A DNA stretch of 64,000 bases from positions 124,001 through 188,000 of the forward strand of contig NZ_FNHI01000010.1 in assembly GCF_900103455.1 (NCBI RefSeq). Reading direction: 5' to 3'. The notes under the pieces are model-generated. The model was not told where the DNA came from, searched no databases, and was given only the letters and a program-made list of their open reading frames with translations. Shown one piece after another: positions 50,247 through 59,987 of the stretch. Positions within the stretch are counted from its first letter, which is position 1, and each line of letters begins with the position of its first letter. The DNA is from Streptomyces wuyuanensis. GTDB taxonomy: Bacteria; Actinomycetota; Actinomycetes; Streptomycetales; Streptomycetaceae. A program made the position numbers and the translations under genes.

Positions 50247-51326
50247 TTACAGCCTGCTGCGGAACGCGTCCGCGGCGTGCAGGAAGATGTCGTTCGCCTC
50301 GGACTCGCCGATGGTGACCCGCACCCCCTCGCCCGGGAACGGCCGCACGACGACACCGGCCTCCTCGCAGGCCGCCGCGAAGTCGGCCGTGCGCTCCCCG
50401 AGCCGCAGCCAGACGAAGTTCGCCTGCGTCGGCGGCACCGTCCAGCCCTGCTTCACCAGTCCCTCGTACACCCGTGCCCGCTCCGCCACCAGCGCGCCGA
50501 CCCGGCCCAGGAGTTCGTCCTCCGCCTGCAGCGAGGCGACCGCCGCGTCCTGGGCGAGCTGGCTGACGCCGAACGGCACGGCCGTCTTGCGCAGCGCGGC
50601 CGCCACCGGCTCGTGGGCGACGGCGAAGCCGACGCGCAGCCCTGCCAACCCGTAGGCCTTGGAGAAGGTGCGCAGCACCGCGACGTTCGGCCGCGAGCGG
50701 TAGATCTCCAGGCCGTCCGGCACCTCGGCGTCCCGGATGAACTCGCGGTACGCCTCGTCCAGGACCACGAGCACATCGGACGGGATCCGGTCGAGGAACC
50801 TCTCCAGCTCCTCCCGGTGCACCACCGTGCCCGTCGGGTTGTTCGGGTTGCAGACGAAGATCAGCCTGGTCCGGTCGGTGACGGCATCCGCCATCGCGTC
50901 GAGGTCGTGCACATCGCCCGAGGTCAGCGGAACAGGAACCGAGGTGGCGCCGCTGATCTGGGTGATGATCGGGTACGCCTCGAAGGACCGCCAGGCGTAG
51001 ATGACCTCGTCACCCGGGCCCGAGGTGGCCTGCAGCAGCTGCTGCGCGACGCCCACCGAGCCGGTGCCCGTCGCCAGGTGCGAGACCGGCACCCCGAAGC
51101 GGTCGGCGAGCTCGTTCATCAGACCGGTGCAGGCCATGTCCGGGTACCGGTTGAAATTGCCCGCGGCGGCGACGGCCTTCTCCATCACGCCCGGCAGCGG
51201 CGGATAGGGGTTCTCGTTGGAGGACAGCTTGAACGCGACCGGCCCGCCGGCAGCGGCAGGCCTGCCGGGCTTGTACGTGGGGATGCCGTCCAGCTCGGCG
51301 CGCAGCTTGGGGCTCGTCTCGCTCAC
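50247..51326 (-). CDS. hisC: Histidinol-phosphate aminotransferase family enzyme
   Basis: 359 aa class II aminotransferase. LSSNENPYPP near the start, NPNNPTGT, VVLDEAYREF, and PLP Lys in TFSKAYGLAGLRVG. Transaminates imidazole-acetol phosphate in His synthesis, but related aromatic aminotransferases are alike, and the gene is not in a his operon; an aromatic (Phe/Tyr) role is possible. GTG 51326 follows GAGGAGGACCTGCG, better than the longer frame from 51365. Confidence 0.85.
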   Translation of the reverse strand: MSETSPKLRAELDGIPTYKPGRPAAAGGPVAFKLSSNENPYPPLPGVMEKAVAAAGNFNRYPDMACTGLMNELADRFGVPVSHLATGTGSVGVAQQLLQATSGPGDEVIYAWRSFEAYPIITQISGATSVPVPLTSGDVHDLDAMADAVTDRTRLIFVCNPNNPTGTVVHREELERFLDRIPSDVLVVLDEAYREFIRDAEVPDGLEIYRSRPNVAVLRTFSKAYGLAGLRVGFAVAHEPVAAALRKTAVPFGVSQLAQDAAVASLQAEDELLGRVGALVAERARVYEGLVKQGWTVPPTQANFVWLRLGERTADFAAACEEAGVVVRPFPGEGVRVTIGESEANDIFLHAADAFRSRL

Positions 51327-51385
51327 CGCAGGTCCTCCTCGACCGTCGTGCATCGTGCTCACCAATACTGCTCACCCTATGAGGA

Positions 51386-51416
51386 TTCCCGGCCGCTGCG
51401 AATGGGCGGCCGGGAA
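51386..51416 (-). promoter_or_regulatory. 11-bp hairpin in hisC leader region
   Basis: TTCCCGGCCGC / GCGGCCGGGAA, arms 51386-51396 and 51406-51416, 9-nt spacer, 60-90 nt upstream of hisC. Could be an operator or a leader hairpin. Between 51327 and 51713 (387 nt) I see no other clear element. Confidence 0.45.
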
Positions 51417-51713
51417 CAACCGGGGCACGGAACGAGAACGGCGGCGAGGAGAGGGGGGCGCTCTTCGGAACACCGCGCGCCGGTGGCTCACTCCGTGGCG
51501 CGCATCCCTCGTAGTAGTGAGTTGAGACCTCTTCGATACCTCGGCCATTTGGCAGGCCTCCGCAGGTCGACAACCATGAGACAGGCGCAATGACCCTCAA
51601 CTTCCTTTGTTTCCAAGGCAATTGATGGTCCGCAGCCATGCAGAAACGTGCCTGTCAACGCCTGCATATGCGACCGGCTTCACCGCCCCGCCTCGCCCTA
51701 CTATCGGCCTGCC

Positions 51714-52826
51714 ATGACAGCAGCAGGGAAGCACCAGGTGAGCCGGACGGAGACATCACGCCGGGGCAGCCGGCAAGGCCGGGCGGGCATCCGGGACGTA
51801 GCCGCCGCAGCCGGTGTGTCCATCACGACTGTCTCGGACGCGCTGAACGGAAAGGGCCGGCTCCCGGACGCCACCCGCCGCCATGTCCGCGAGGTCGCCG
51901 ACCGGCTGGGCTACCGCCCGTCGGCAGCGGCCCGCACCCTCCGTACCGGCAAGTCCGGACTCATCGGGCTCACGGTGACGACGTACGGGGACGAGCCGTT
52001 CACGTTCACGGAGTTCGCGTACTTCGCCGAGATGGCGAGAGCCGCCACCTCCGCCGCGCTCGCCCGTGGATACGCGCTGGTGATCCTCCCGGCCACCTCA
52101 CGCCACGACGTCTGGTCGAATGTCGCACTCGACGGCACCGTCGTGATCGACCCGTCGGACCACGACCCCGTGGTCACGGAGCTCGTCCGCCAGGGCCTCC
52201 CCGTCGTCTCCGACGGCCGACCCGCGGGCACGCTCCCCGTCACCGCCTGGGTCGACAACGACCACGAGGCAGCCGTGCTCGAACTGCTCGATCATCTGGC
52301 GGCCGGCGGCGCACGCCGGATCGGCCTGCTCACGGGCACCACCACGGACACGTACACCCGGCTCTCCACCACGGCCTATCTGAACTGGTGCGAACGCATC
52401 GGCCAGGACCCGGTCTACGAGGCGTACCCGGCGCACGACCCGTGCGCCGGAGCCGTCGCCGCCGACCGGCTGCTCGCCCGCCCGGACCGGCCCGACGCCG
52501 TGTACGGCCTCTTCGACCCCAACGGCACGGACCTGCTCGCCGCCGCCCGCCGGTACGGACTGCGCGTCCCCGACGATCTGCTGCTGGTCTGCTGCAGCGA
52601 GTCCACCGTGTACGCCAACACGGAGCCGTCGATCACCACGCTCTCGCTCAAGCCGCGGCGCATCGGCACCGCCGTGGTCCAGTTGCTGATCGACGCGATC
52701 GAGGGAGTGGACGGCGGTGGCCCGGTCGAGCAGGTGATACCGACCGAACTCATCGTCCGCACGTCGTCGCAACGTCGCTCTTCCCGTACGACGGTGAGCG
52801 CCCCGCGCTCGCCTTCCCAGGACTAG
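51714..52826 (+). CDS. LacI/GalR-family transcriptional regulator
   Basis: 370 aa. HTH of LacI type near residues 25-70: GIRDVAAAAGVSITTVSDALNGK and RLGYRPSAAARTL. Periplasmic-binding-protein-like effector domain about 80-350. No adjacent sugar transport genes, so target unknown. The Ser/Asp in VSDALN replaces the more usual VSRVLN, as in many actinobacterial members. ATG 51714; GTG 51741 is an alternative. The unusual direct neighbours are hisC (divergent) and a metallophosphoesterase. Confidence 0.88.
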   Translation: MTAAGKHQVSRTETSRRGSRQGRAGIRDVAAAAGVSITTVSDALNGKGRLPDATRRHVREVADRLGYRPSAAARTLRTGKSGLIGLTVTTYGDEPFTFTEFAYFAEMARAATSAALARGYALVILPATSRHDVWSNVALDGTVVIDPSDHDPVVTELVRQGLPVVSDGRPAGTLPVTAWVDNDHEAAVLELLDHLAAGGARRIGLLTGTTTDTYTRLSTTAYLNWCERIGQDPVYEAYPAHDPCAGAVAADRLLARPDRPDAVYGLFDPNGTDLLAAARRYGLRVPDDLLLVCCSESTVYANTEPSITTLSLKPRRIGTAVVQLLIDAIEGVDGGGPVEQVIPTELIVRTSSQRRSSRTTVSAPRSPSQD

Positions 52827-52999
52827 ACCAACGCAATTGGGGCGAAACGGCCGGTGAACCGGTGGTGTACCCGGATTCAGCACCCCTGGTGCGTCACACA
52901 GCACGATCCGCATTCCTATGATGGGCGCACGACACCGCGGACCGTCCCCGACCAGGCCGGTCCGGCGGTGAGGGCGGCGCGACGGTGGTGGAGGGGTCG

Positions 53000-54271
53000 A
53001 TGACTCAGGGGGCCGGTCAGGGACCCGTGGTGCGTACGGCGACGTTGCGCGACTTCCGCGTCCCGCCGTACGCACAGGTTCCGGTGCAGTCGCAGTCCAC
53101 TTCCCATGAGTACGTGCTCGCGCACCCGGAGGACTCAGTCCCGCGGCCGGTTCCCGTCCGGGCCGCGGAACCCGGCCCGGAGCCGGCGCCCGCCGCCGAG
53201 ACCGAGGCGCCGAACCGGGCGGCCCCGGCCGGCGAGGCGGAACACGGCGCCACCGAGGACGCCCCGGCCCGCCCCGAGGACTCCGTCCCGCAGGCACCGC
53301 CGGTCCATCCCGGCAACGCCTTCCCGGACGGCGAGCCGCCCGAGGGCTACACCCCCACCGAACGCGACCTGCCGGTGATCAACCGCGGCGACACCGTCCA
53401 GGTGACCGTCGCCCCCGCCGAACAGCCCGAGCCGGCCCCCGAGGGCCTCGGTCCGCTCTATGTGGTCGGGGACGTCCACGGCTATCTGGACGAGCTCCTC
53501 GCCGCGCTCACCGCCCAGGGCCTCGTCGACGCCGAAGGCCACTGGTCCGCGGGCAACACCCGGCTGTGGTTCCTGGGGGACTTCACCGACCGCGGCCCGG
53601 ACGGCATCGGCGTCATCGACCTCGTCATGCGTCTCTCGGCCGAGGCCGCGGCGGCGGGCGGTTACTGCAAGGCCCTGATGGGCAATCACGAGCTGCTGCT
53701 CATCGGCGCCAAGCGCTTCGGCGACACGCCCGTCAACTCGGGCGCCGGCACCGCCACCTTCCAGGCGGCATGGCTGCTCAACGGCGGTCAGAAGAGCGAC
53801 ATGGACCGCCTCCAGGACGTCCATCTGCAGTGGATGTCCCGGCTCGACGCGGTGGTCGAGGAGGACGGGCATCTGCTGATGCACTCCGACACGACCGCCT
53901 ACCTCGACTACGGCACCACGATCGAGGACGTCAACGACAAGGTCCACGAGATCATCAACCGCAACGACGCGGACGAGTGCTGGGATCTCTTCCGCAAGTT
54001 CACCAAACGCTTCGCCTTCCGGGACGACGACGGCCCGCAGGCGGTCCGGGAGCTGCTCGCCACCTACGGCGGCGGCCGGGTCGTCCACGGCCACAGCCCC
54101 ATTCCGTATCTGCTGGGCGAGGTCGGCACCGAGGACGCGGACGGCGAGGCGAAATCCGAGCCGCTGGTGGAAGGCCCGCACGTGTACGCGGACGGGCTCG
54201 CCATCGCCATGGACGGCGGCGTGACCATGGCCGGAAAGCTGCTGGTGGCCCAACTCCCCCTGCAGGGCTGA
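53000..54271 (+). CDS. Calcineurin-like metallophosphoesterase
   Basis: 423 aa. Residues 1-150 are a Pro/Glu/Ala-rich, probably disordered leader, partly with a duplicated ARPEDSVP block (HPEDSVP, RPEDSVP). The catalytic domain follows: GDVHGYLDE, GDFTDRGPDG, GNHELLLIG, then VVHGHSPIPY. All metal-binding motifs (GDxH, GDxxDRG, GNHE, GHxx) are present. PPP-like Ser/Thr phosphatase or Ap4A hydrolase relation; substrate unknown. ATG 53000 has GGAGGGG upstream. Confidence 0.9.
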   Translation: MTQGAGQGPVVRTATLRDFRVPPYAQVPVQSQSTSHEYVLAHPEDSVPRPVPVRAAEPGPEPAPAAETEAPNRAAPAGEAEHGATEDAPARPEDSVPQAPPVHPGNAFPDGEPPEGYTPTERDLPVINRGDTVQVTVAPAEQPEPAPEGLGPLYVVGDVHGYLDELLAALTAQGLVDAEGHWSAGNTRLWFLGDFTDRGPDGIGVIDLVMRLSAEAAAAGGYCKALMGNHELLLIGAKRFGDTPVNSGAGTATFQAAWLLNGGQKSDMDRLQDVHLQWMSRLDAVVEEDGHLLMHSDTTAYLDYGTTIEDVNDKVHEIINRNDADECWDLFRKFTKRFAFRDDDGPQAVRELLATYGGGRVVHGHSPIPYLLGEVGTEDADGEAKSEPLVEGPHVYADGLAIAMDGGVTMAGKLLVAQLPLQG

Positions 54272-54419
54272 GGCAATCCCGCGCAGTCGATTTCCGGAAA
54301 CCCCCTGTCACCCCGTGCCGTAACCGCTCTACCATCGGCATATCCGTAGCAGGCTCTCCTCCGTTTCCGCCCAACTGCCCCACCCACGCGGGCAAACCGG
54401 CCCTACGGAGCATCGGGGG

Positions 54420-55244
54420 ATGCACATGAACAGCGCTCCGCACCTGCTGGCCGAGGACCGCGCCGAATACGAGCGCATCCTCGACGACGCGCTGCGCAAA
54501 GCGCACGAGCGTCCAGATCTCGACGGCATGGGCAAGCGGCTCAACGCCGAGCAGTTGCGCACGATGGCGCTGAACGCCACCGCCCTCATCACCAGCGCCG
54601 CCGCGGCGGAGTACGACCACTTCGTGAAGGTCCGCGGGGAGGCACGTACCTCCACGGGAGCGTCCGTCGGCCATTCCGTCCTCGGACCCGCGGTCGGGGC
54701 GTCCGCCGAGACGGGCGCCGGCTTCGCCGCCGTGCTCACCGTCCTGGCGCCGGTCCTCGCGGGCACCGCCGCGCTGATCTTCCTGCTCGTCGGCTACATC
54801 CTGAAGGCCGTCAGCCCGGACGCCGCCTTCGCGGACACCCTGCTGACGGCGGGCTGGTTCTTCGGCGCGCTGACGGCGGCCGGACTCCTCGCCGCCGCGA
54901 TCGGGCTGCTGATCACGGCGCTCCGGAACGGCGCGACCCAGGTCCCCGCCGAGGAAGCGGGCGGAGAACTGCCCGACGAGGTGGCGCGCGCCAAGGAAGC
55001 CTGGCGGCACGCCCTCCTGGAGCGCGGCGTCCTCCCGTTCCTGCGCGCCGCACTGGCGGACCCCAGCGCCGACCCCGCCTCCTCGGCCCCGCCCCGCCGG
55101 GTGAACCGCTTCCCCAAGGTCGGCTACAGCGGACCCGACTTCTCGAGTCCGAGCGACGGCACTTCCGCCGGCTCCCGTCCGACGTTCACGAGCCCGGACT
55201 TCACCAGCCCCGACTTCGGACCGCCGGAGCACCGGCCCGAGTAG
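54420..55244 (+). CDS. Membrane protein with C-terminal PDF repeats
   Basis: 274 aa. N-terminal helical region (1-75: AEYERILDDALRKA, LNAEQLRTMALNATAL), two membrane helices (about 103-128, 141-167), acidic middle, and a Ser/Pro-rich tail with GPDF, SPDF, SPDF motifs. The tail looks like a flexible protein-binding region. No named family. ATG 54420 or 54426. Its 3' end is followed by a GC-rich gap to the convergent DUF805 gene. Confidence 0.75.
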   Translation: MHMNSAPHLLAEDRAEYERILDDALRKAHERPDLDGMGKRLNAEQLRTMALNATALITSAAAAEYDHFVKVRGEARTSTGASVGHSVLGPAVGASAETGAGFAAVLTVLAPVLAGTAALIFLLVGYILKAVSPDAAFADTLLTAGWFFGALTAAGLLAAAIGLLITALRNGATQVPAEEAGGELPDEVARAKEAWRHALLERGVLPFLRAALADPSADPASSAPPRRVNRFPKVGYSGPDFSSPSDGTSAGSRPTFTSPDFTSPDFGPPEHRPE

Positions 55245-55356
55245 CGGTCACGGGGGCGGAGCCGCACCCCTCCCCGGCGCGCCTGCGGGCGCGGCGAAGG
55301 CCGGGGCAGCCCGTGGCTGCACCCGGCCTCGCTCATGTGCCGTTACGGCCGCGCGT

Positions 55357-55713
55357 TCAGGCCGCGGCCGGGACGGCCTTGGGGTTCTCGCCGAACCTGT
55401 TCGGCGCCTCCTCGCCCTCCGAGGCCAGGAAGACCAGCATGACGATGGCACCGACCAGCGGCACGAGGGAGATCAGCAGCCACCACGCGGACCGCCCGGT
55501 GTCGTGCAGCCGGCGAACCGTGACCGCGAGGGCCGGAACGAGGATCGCGACGTAGTAGACGACGTACGGGATCATCGTGTCGATGGCGACACCGATGCCG
55601 GCCAGCACGGCGACGACGGCGATGTTCACCAGGGTGAACATCCAGTACTCCTTGCGGCGCGCACGCCCCCCGAATCCGGCGTAGTTCTTGAGTACCGCCA
55701 GGTACCAGTTCAC
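55357..55713 (-). CDS. DUF805 membrane protein
   Basis: 118 aa. NWYLAVLKNYAGFGGRARRKEYWMF is the DUF805 entry motif; then three or four helices with VRRLHDTGRSAWWLLI, the conserved Arg-His-Asp loop. Function unknown (YhaH-like). GTG 55713 has GGGGAGGG 7 nt upstream; longer frame from 55764 is unsupported. Confidence 0.9.
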   Translation of the reverse strand: MNWYLAVLKNYAGFGGRARRKEYWMFTLVNIAVVAVLAGIGVAIDTMIPYVVYYVAILVPALAVTVRRLHDTGRSAWWLLISLVPLVGAIVMLVFLASEGEEAPNRFGENPKAVPAAA

Positions 55714-56065
55714 TGCGATTCCCTCCCCAGGTCCCTTGTCAGGGACGCATCGAAATTCAGCCAAGCGGCCGAAAGTTATCCATGCGCCCAGAGGGGGTCA
55801 AGGGGATTCAGGACCTCGTTGAAAAAGCAATCAACCCGCCGCCCAACCGTGATCACCGCGGCTCCGCAAACCGGGCCGATCCGGTCCGAACGGCCTGTTC
55901 GCCCGGCTGGAGTTGGGGAAGCCCGGCGGCGAGACCACAGTCGGCGTCAGGCGTGGTCCGAGGCGCTCGGAGCACCTGTCAGAGCACGTCTCGGAGCACC
56001 TCTCCACAAAGCGTCGAGCGGCGGAGGCGCCGAGGCCTCCACCGCTCTACCGGACCCCGGGGCGC
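55714..56065. other. Intergenic region between DUF805 and thiC
   Basis: 352 nt. Holds the DUF805 promoter region, three GAGCAC-containing tandem segments (55970-56010, CGGAGCACCT twice) and the thiC terminator hairpin. No gene. Confidence 0.5.
56016..56047 (-). terminator. Terminator of thiC
   Basis: GAGCGGCGGAGGC / GCCTCCACCGCTC, 13-nt arms with one mismatch and a 6-nt loop, 19 nt past the thiC stop. Confidence 0.65.
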
Positions 56066-57853
56066 TCAGTCCGCCAGCGGCAGGTACACCCGGTTCCCCG
56101 AGGCGGCGAACTCCTTGGACTTCTGGAGCATGCCCTCGGCGATCTCCGTGTCCGAGGCCGCCGGCTCGTCACCGCCGAACTGCTCCGCGATGCTCCTGCT
56201 GATCTTCATCGAGCAGAACTTCGGACCGCACATGGAGCAGAAGTGCGCGGTCTTCGCCGGTTCGGCCGGCAGTGTCTCGTCGTGGAACTCCCGCGCCGTG
56301 TCCGGGTCCAGGGCCAGGTTGAACTGGTCCTCCCAGCGGAACTCGAAGCGTGCGTCCGAGAGCGCGTCGTCCCACTCCTGCGCGCCCGGGTGCCCCTTGG
56401 CGAGGTCCGCCGCGTGCGCGGCGATCTTGTAGGTGATGACGCCCGTCTTGACGTCGTCCCGGTTGGGCAGGCCCAGGTGCTCCTTGGGAGTGACGTAGCA
56501 GAGCATGGCCGTGCCCCACCAGGCGATCATCGCCGCGCCGATGCCCGAGGTGATGTGGTCGTAGGCGGGCGCCACATCGGTCGTCAGGGGGCCCAGCGTG
56601 TAGAACGGGGCCTCCTCGCAGATCTCCTGCTGGAGGTCGATGTTCTCCTTGATCTTGTGCATGGGAACGTGCCCCGGGCCCTCGATCATGGTCTGCACGT
56701 TGTGGCGCTTGGCGATCGTGTTGAGCTCCCCGAGCGTCCTCAACTCGGCGAACTGCGCCTCGTCGTTGGCGTCCGCGATGGAGCCGGGCCGCAGTCCGTC
56801 GCCGAGCGAGTACGTGACGTCGTACGCGGCGAGGATCTCGCACAGCTCCTCGAAGTTCTCGTACAGGAACGACTCCTTGTGGTGCGCGAGGCACCAGGCG
56901 GCCATGATCGAACCGCCGCGGGACACGATGCCGGTCTTGCGGCGGGCGGTGAGCGGCACGTACCGCAGCAGCACACCGGCGTGGACCGTCATGTAGTCGA
57001 CGCCCTGCTCCGCCTGCTCGATGACGGTGTCCTTGTAGATCTCCCAGGTCAGCTCCTCGGCACGGCCGTCGACCTTCTCGAGCGCCTGGTAGAGCGGGAC
57101 GGTGCCGATCGGCACGGGGGAGTTGCGCAGCACCCACTCGCGCGTGGTGTGGATGTTGCGGCCGGTGGAGAGGTCCATGACCGTGTCGGCGCCCCACCGG
57201 GTCGCCCAGGTCATCTTCTCCACCTCCTCCTCGATGGACGACGTCACCGCGGAGTTGCCGATGTTGGCGTTGACCTTCACCAGGAACCGCTTGCCGATGA
57301 TCATGGGCTCGATCTCGGGGTGGTTGACGTTGGCGGGCAGAACGGCCCGGCCCGCCGCGATCTCCTCACGGACGACCTCGGGGGAGACGTTCTCCCTGAT
57401 CGCCACGAACTCCATCTCCGGCGTGATCTCACCACGCCGGGCGTAGGCGAGCTGCGTCACCGCCTGCCCGCCGCGTCCCCGGCGGGGCTGGCGCTGACGG
57501 CCCGGGAAGACCGCGTCGAGGTTGCGCAGACCGCCGCGCGGAGACGTGTGCTTGATGCCGTCGTCCTCGGGCCGTACGGGACGGCCGGCGTACTCCTCGG
57601 TGTCGCCGCGGCCGATGATCCAGTTCTCCCGCAGCGGCGGCAGACCGCGGCGAACGTCCGTCTCGGCGTGCGGATCGGTGTACGGCCCGGACGTGTCGTA
57701 CAGGGTCACGTCCTTGCCGTTGGTGAGGTGCACCTGGCGGACCGGCACCCGGACGTCGGGGCGCGAGCCCTCGACGTATCCCTTGTGCCAGCCGATGGAC
57801 TTCCCCGCCTCGGACGAGTCGGAGGCAGGCGTGCGCGTGTCCGATGTGGTCAT
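56066..57853 (-). CDS. thiC: Phosphomethylpyrimidine synthase ThiC
   Basis: 595 aa radical-SAM enzyme converting aminoimidazole ribotide to HMP-phosphate for thiamine. GYVEGSRPDVRVPVRQVHLT, FPGRQRQPRRGRGG, VNANIGNSAV, MEGPGHVPMHKI, and the C-terminal CX2CX4C cluster motif CSMCGPKFC are present. Full length. ATG 57853 sits 8 nt after the TPP riboswitch. Confidence 0.97.
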   Translation of the reverse strand: MTTSDTRTPASDSSEAGKSIGWHKGYVEGSRPDVRVPVRQVHLTNGKDVTLYDTSGPYTDPHAETDVRRGLPPLRENWIIGRGDTEEYAGRPVRPEDDGIKHTSPRGGLRNLDAVFPGRQRQPRRGRGGQAVTQLAYARRGEITPEMEFVAIRENVSPEVVREEIAAGRAVLPANVNHPEIEPMIIGKRFLVKVNANIGNSAVTSSIEEEVEKMTWATRWGADTVMDLSTGRNIHTTREWVLRNSPVPIGTVPLYQALEKVDGRAEELTWEIYKDTVIEQAEQGVDYMTVHAGVLLRYVPLTARRKTGIVSRGGSIMAAWCLAHHKESFLYENFEELCEILAAYDVTYSLGDGLRPGSIADANDEAQFAELRTLGELNTIAKRHNVQTMIEGPGHVPMHKIKENIDLQQEICEEAPFYTLGPLTTDVAPAYDHITSGIGAAMIAWWGTAMLCYVTPKEHLGLPNRDDVKTGVITYKIAAHAADLAKGHPGAQEWDDALSDARFEFRWEDQFNLALDPDTAREFHDETLPAEPAKTAHFCSMCGPKFCSMKISRSIAEQFGGDEPAASDTEIAEGMLQKSKEFAASGNRVYLPLAD

Positions 57854-57860
57854 GAGACCT

Positions 57861-57975
57861 ACTCCCTACGCCGGCATTACCCGGTAACAGGTTCGGCGGT
57901 CGGCGCAGCTGTCCCGTACGGTCGTACGGCGGTCAGCGCCCTCTCAGCCCGGTGCTCCGAGCTCCCGCGTGTGCA
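57861..57975 (-). ncRNA. TPP riboswitch (THI element)
   Basis: On the minus strand: GCGGGAGC, GGGCTGAGAGGGCGC (the conserved CTGAGA), CCGCCGAACCTG and CCGGGTAATGCCGGCGTAGGGA. All THI-box segments are in order. The ribosome site (GGGAG) is at its 3' end, so translational control is likely. Confidence 0.95.
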
Positions 57976-58049
57976 AAGGTGTCACCACGCTAGCGCCCCG
58001 TCGGGCGTGCTGAACAGTGGGCCCCATCCGTTCTTGCGATGATCTGTCG

Positions 58050-59405
58050 GTGACTTCCTCCCAGCAGACGCCAGAACCGGACGACCGCGCGGGCGGTCCG
58101 CCGCACTCCCACGGCCACGCCCATGCCCACGGCCACGGGCCGGCCGCCCCCGTTTCGCGGCATCTGCGACGGGTCATCGCCGCCGTCCTCATCCCGTTCG
58201 CCGCCGCGGTGGTGGTCGGCCTCGTCGCCCTCTGGCCGGGCGGCGCACCGGAGCACGAGCGCACCGGTGTCGGCTTCGACCGGCAGACCGAACAGGCCCG
58301 GGTAGTCCGGGTGCAGGAGGTCGACTGCTCCGATGTGAACGCCGGTCAGGTGCCGCCGACGGGGGACACCACGACCCCCGAGGGGCGCGAGGCGGTCAAC
58401 TCCCAGCAGGGAAAGTGCAAGAAGGCGACAGTCGAGGTCACCACCGGAAAGGACAAGGGCCGTACGTTCGTCGAGATCGTGCAGCCGGACGCCTCGCGCC
58501 AGCTGAAGCAGGGCCAGGAAGTGGTGGTGGCATACGCGCCCGACGCACCGCGCGATCTCCAGTACTCGGTGAGCGACATCAACCGGGACTTCCCGATGAT
58601 GCTGCTCGCGGGGATCTTCGCGGTCGTGGTGGTACTGGTCGGGCGGCTGCGCGGGGTGATGGCGCTGATCGCGCTGGCGCTGAGCTTCGCCGTACTGACC
58701 CTGTTCATCCTGCCGGCGATCCTGCAGGGCTCGAATCCGCTCGTCGTGGCCGTGATCGGAGCCAGCGCGATCATGCTGATGGCGCTGTACCTCTGCCACG
58801 GTCTGAACGCCCGCACGTCCGTGGCGGTGCTCGGGACGCTGATCTCGCTGCTGCTGATCGGGCTGCTCGGTTCGGTGTTCATCGGCTGGGCGTCCCTGTC
58901 CGGCAACACCGACGACAACACCGGTCTGATCCACGGTCTGTTCCCGAACATCGACATGTCCGGCCTGCTGCTCGCGGGAGTCATCATCGGCTCGCTCGGT
59001 GTGCTCGACGATGTCACGGTGACCCAGACCTCGGCGGTCTGGGAACTGCACCAGGCTGACCCGGCGATGGGGCCGCGCGGCCTCTACAAAGCGGGCATCC
59101 GGATCGGCCGCGACCACATCGCCTCGGTCGTCAACACGCTCGTACTGGCCTATGCGGGTGCCGCGTTGCCCCTGCTCCTGCTGTTCTCGATCGCGCAATC
59201 GGGGGTGGGCACGGTGGCGACCAGCGAGCTGGTGGCAGAGGAGATCGTCCGGACTCTCATCGGCTCGATCGGTCTGGTCGCGTCGGTGCCGGTGACCACG
59301 GCGCTGGCCGCTCTGGTCGTATCGGCCGACCGTCCGGGGGGCACGGTGACCGGTGTGGCCGCCGGAGCGGTGCGCAGCAGGGGGCGCCGCCGGCGGGCGA
59401 AGTAG
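58050..59405 (+). CDS. YibE/F-family multi-pass membrane protein
   Basis: 451 aa. N-terminal His-rich stretch (HSHGHAHAHGHG, residues 20-31), first membrane helix about 43-65, an extracytoplasmic beta domain about 70-180, then seven or eight helices of the YibE/F fold. GVLDDVTVTQTSAVWELH is a highly conserved YibE/F motif. The His stretch suggests metal binding (inference). GTG 58050. Divergent from thiC. Confidence 0.87.
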   Translation: MTSSQQTPEPDDRAGGPPHSHGHAHAHGHGPAAPVSRHLRRVIAAVLIPFAAAVVVGLVALWPGGAPEHERTGVGFDRQTEQARVVRVQEVDCSDVNAGQVPPTGDTTTPEGREAVNSQQGKCKKATVEVTTGKDKGRTFVEIVQPDASRQLKQGQEVVVAYAPDAPRDLQYSVSDINRDFPMMLLAGIFAVVVVLVGRLRGVMALIALALSFAVLTLFILPAILQGSNPLVVAVIGASAIMLMALYLCHGLNARTSVAVLGTLISLLLIGLLGSVFIGWASLSGNTDDNTGLIHGLFPNIDMSGLLLAGVIIGSLGVLDDVTVTQTSAVWELHQADPAMGPRGLYKAGIRIGRDHIASVVNTLVLAYAGAALPLLLLFSIAQSGVGTVATSELVAEEIVRTLIGSIGLVASVPVTTALAALVVSADRPGGTVTGVAAGAVRSRGRRRRAK

Positions 59406-59431
59406 GTCCGTCGCACACGGCCGCGGCGGAC
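59406..59431. terminator. Possible shared terminator of YibE/F and ssgA
   Basis: GTCCGTCGC / GCGGCGGAC arms (59406-59414, 59423-59431), one mismatch, 8-nt loop, directly after the convergent stops. Confidence 0.5.
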
Positions 59432-59441
59432 ACGCCGGAGG

Positions 59442-59876
59442 TCAGCCGGCGGCCTCCTCCGCGAGGATGCGGCCCAGGGCGGCTTCCAGGTTGTCCTCGA
59501 AGTCGCCGAGCGTGCGCTCCTGCCCCAGCGGAACCAGCTTGTCGGTCCGGTCGAGGAAGGCCACCAGGGGCGCGGCGCCGGCCCGGAACAGCGCCCGGTC
59601 GACACCGACCTGCAGCCGGATGTGGACGTCGGACAGCCCCTCGGGCTCGGTCGGGGCGATGTGCACATCGCCGTCCCCGCTGGGCCCGTTGATCCCGTCA
59701 AGCAGCAACTCCCGGCCGAACGCCCAGGTCACGGGGGCGTCCCCGGGGAGATGGAACGTCATCCGCACCGCATAAGGGTCTCTCGTCTCATACGTGAGCT
59801 CCACAGGGATCCGGAAGGAGAGCTCCTCGGAGACCAGGAAGCTCATCAGGACCTCTGCCTGAACCGACTCGCGCAT
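59442..59876 (-). CDS. ssgA: SsgA, sporulation-specific cell division activator
   Basis: 144 aa, SsgA-like protein. Streptomyces-specific; positions sporulation septa with SsgB/FtsZ. SFLVSEELSFRIPVELTYE, RMTFHLPGDAPVTWAFGREL and GDGDVHI match SsgA closely. Start ATG 59876 (MRESVQAEV) gives the longer form used in S. griseus; internal ATG 59846 (MSFLV) gives the 134-aa form. Downstream of ssgR by 111 nt, same strand. Confidence 0.95.
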   Translation of the reverse strand: MRESVQAEVLMSFLVSEELSFRIPVELTYETRDPYAVRMTFHLPGDAPVTWAFGRELLLDGINGPSGDGDVHIAPTEPEGLSDVHIRLQVGVDRALFRAGAAPLVAFLDRTDKLVPLGQERTLGDFEDNLEAALGRILAEEAAG

Positions 59877-59987
59877 CGTGTTAACCCCGCAGTGGATGAA
59901 GCACCTCGTGAAAACGGCCGGGAATGCTCCCCCGAGCCCTCCCGACATCGTGCTGTAAGTGACCGCGAGATCACAAGGAGTAATTTT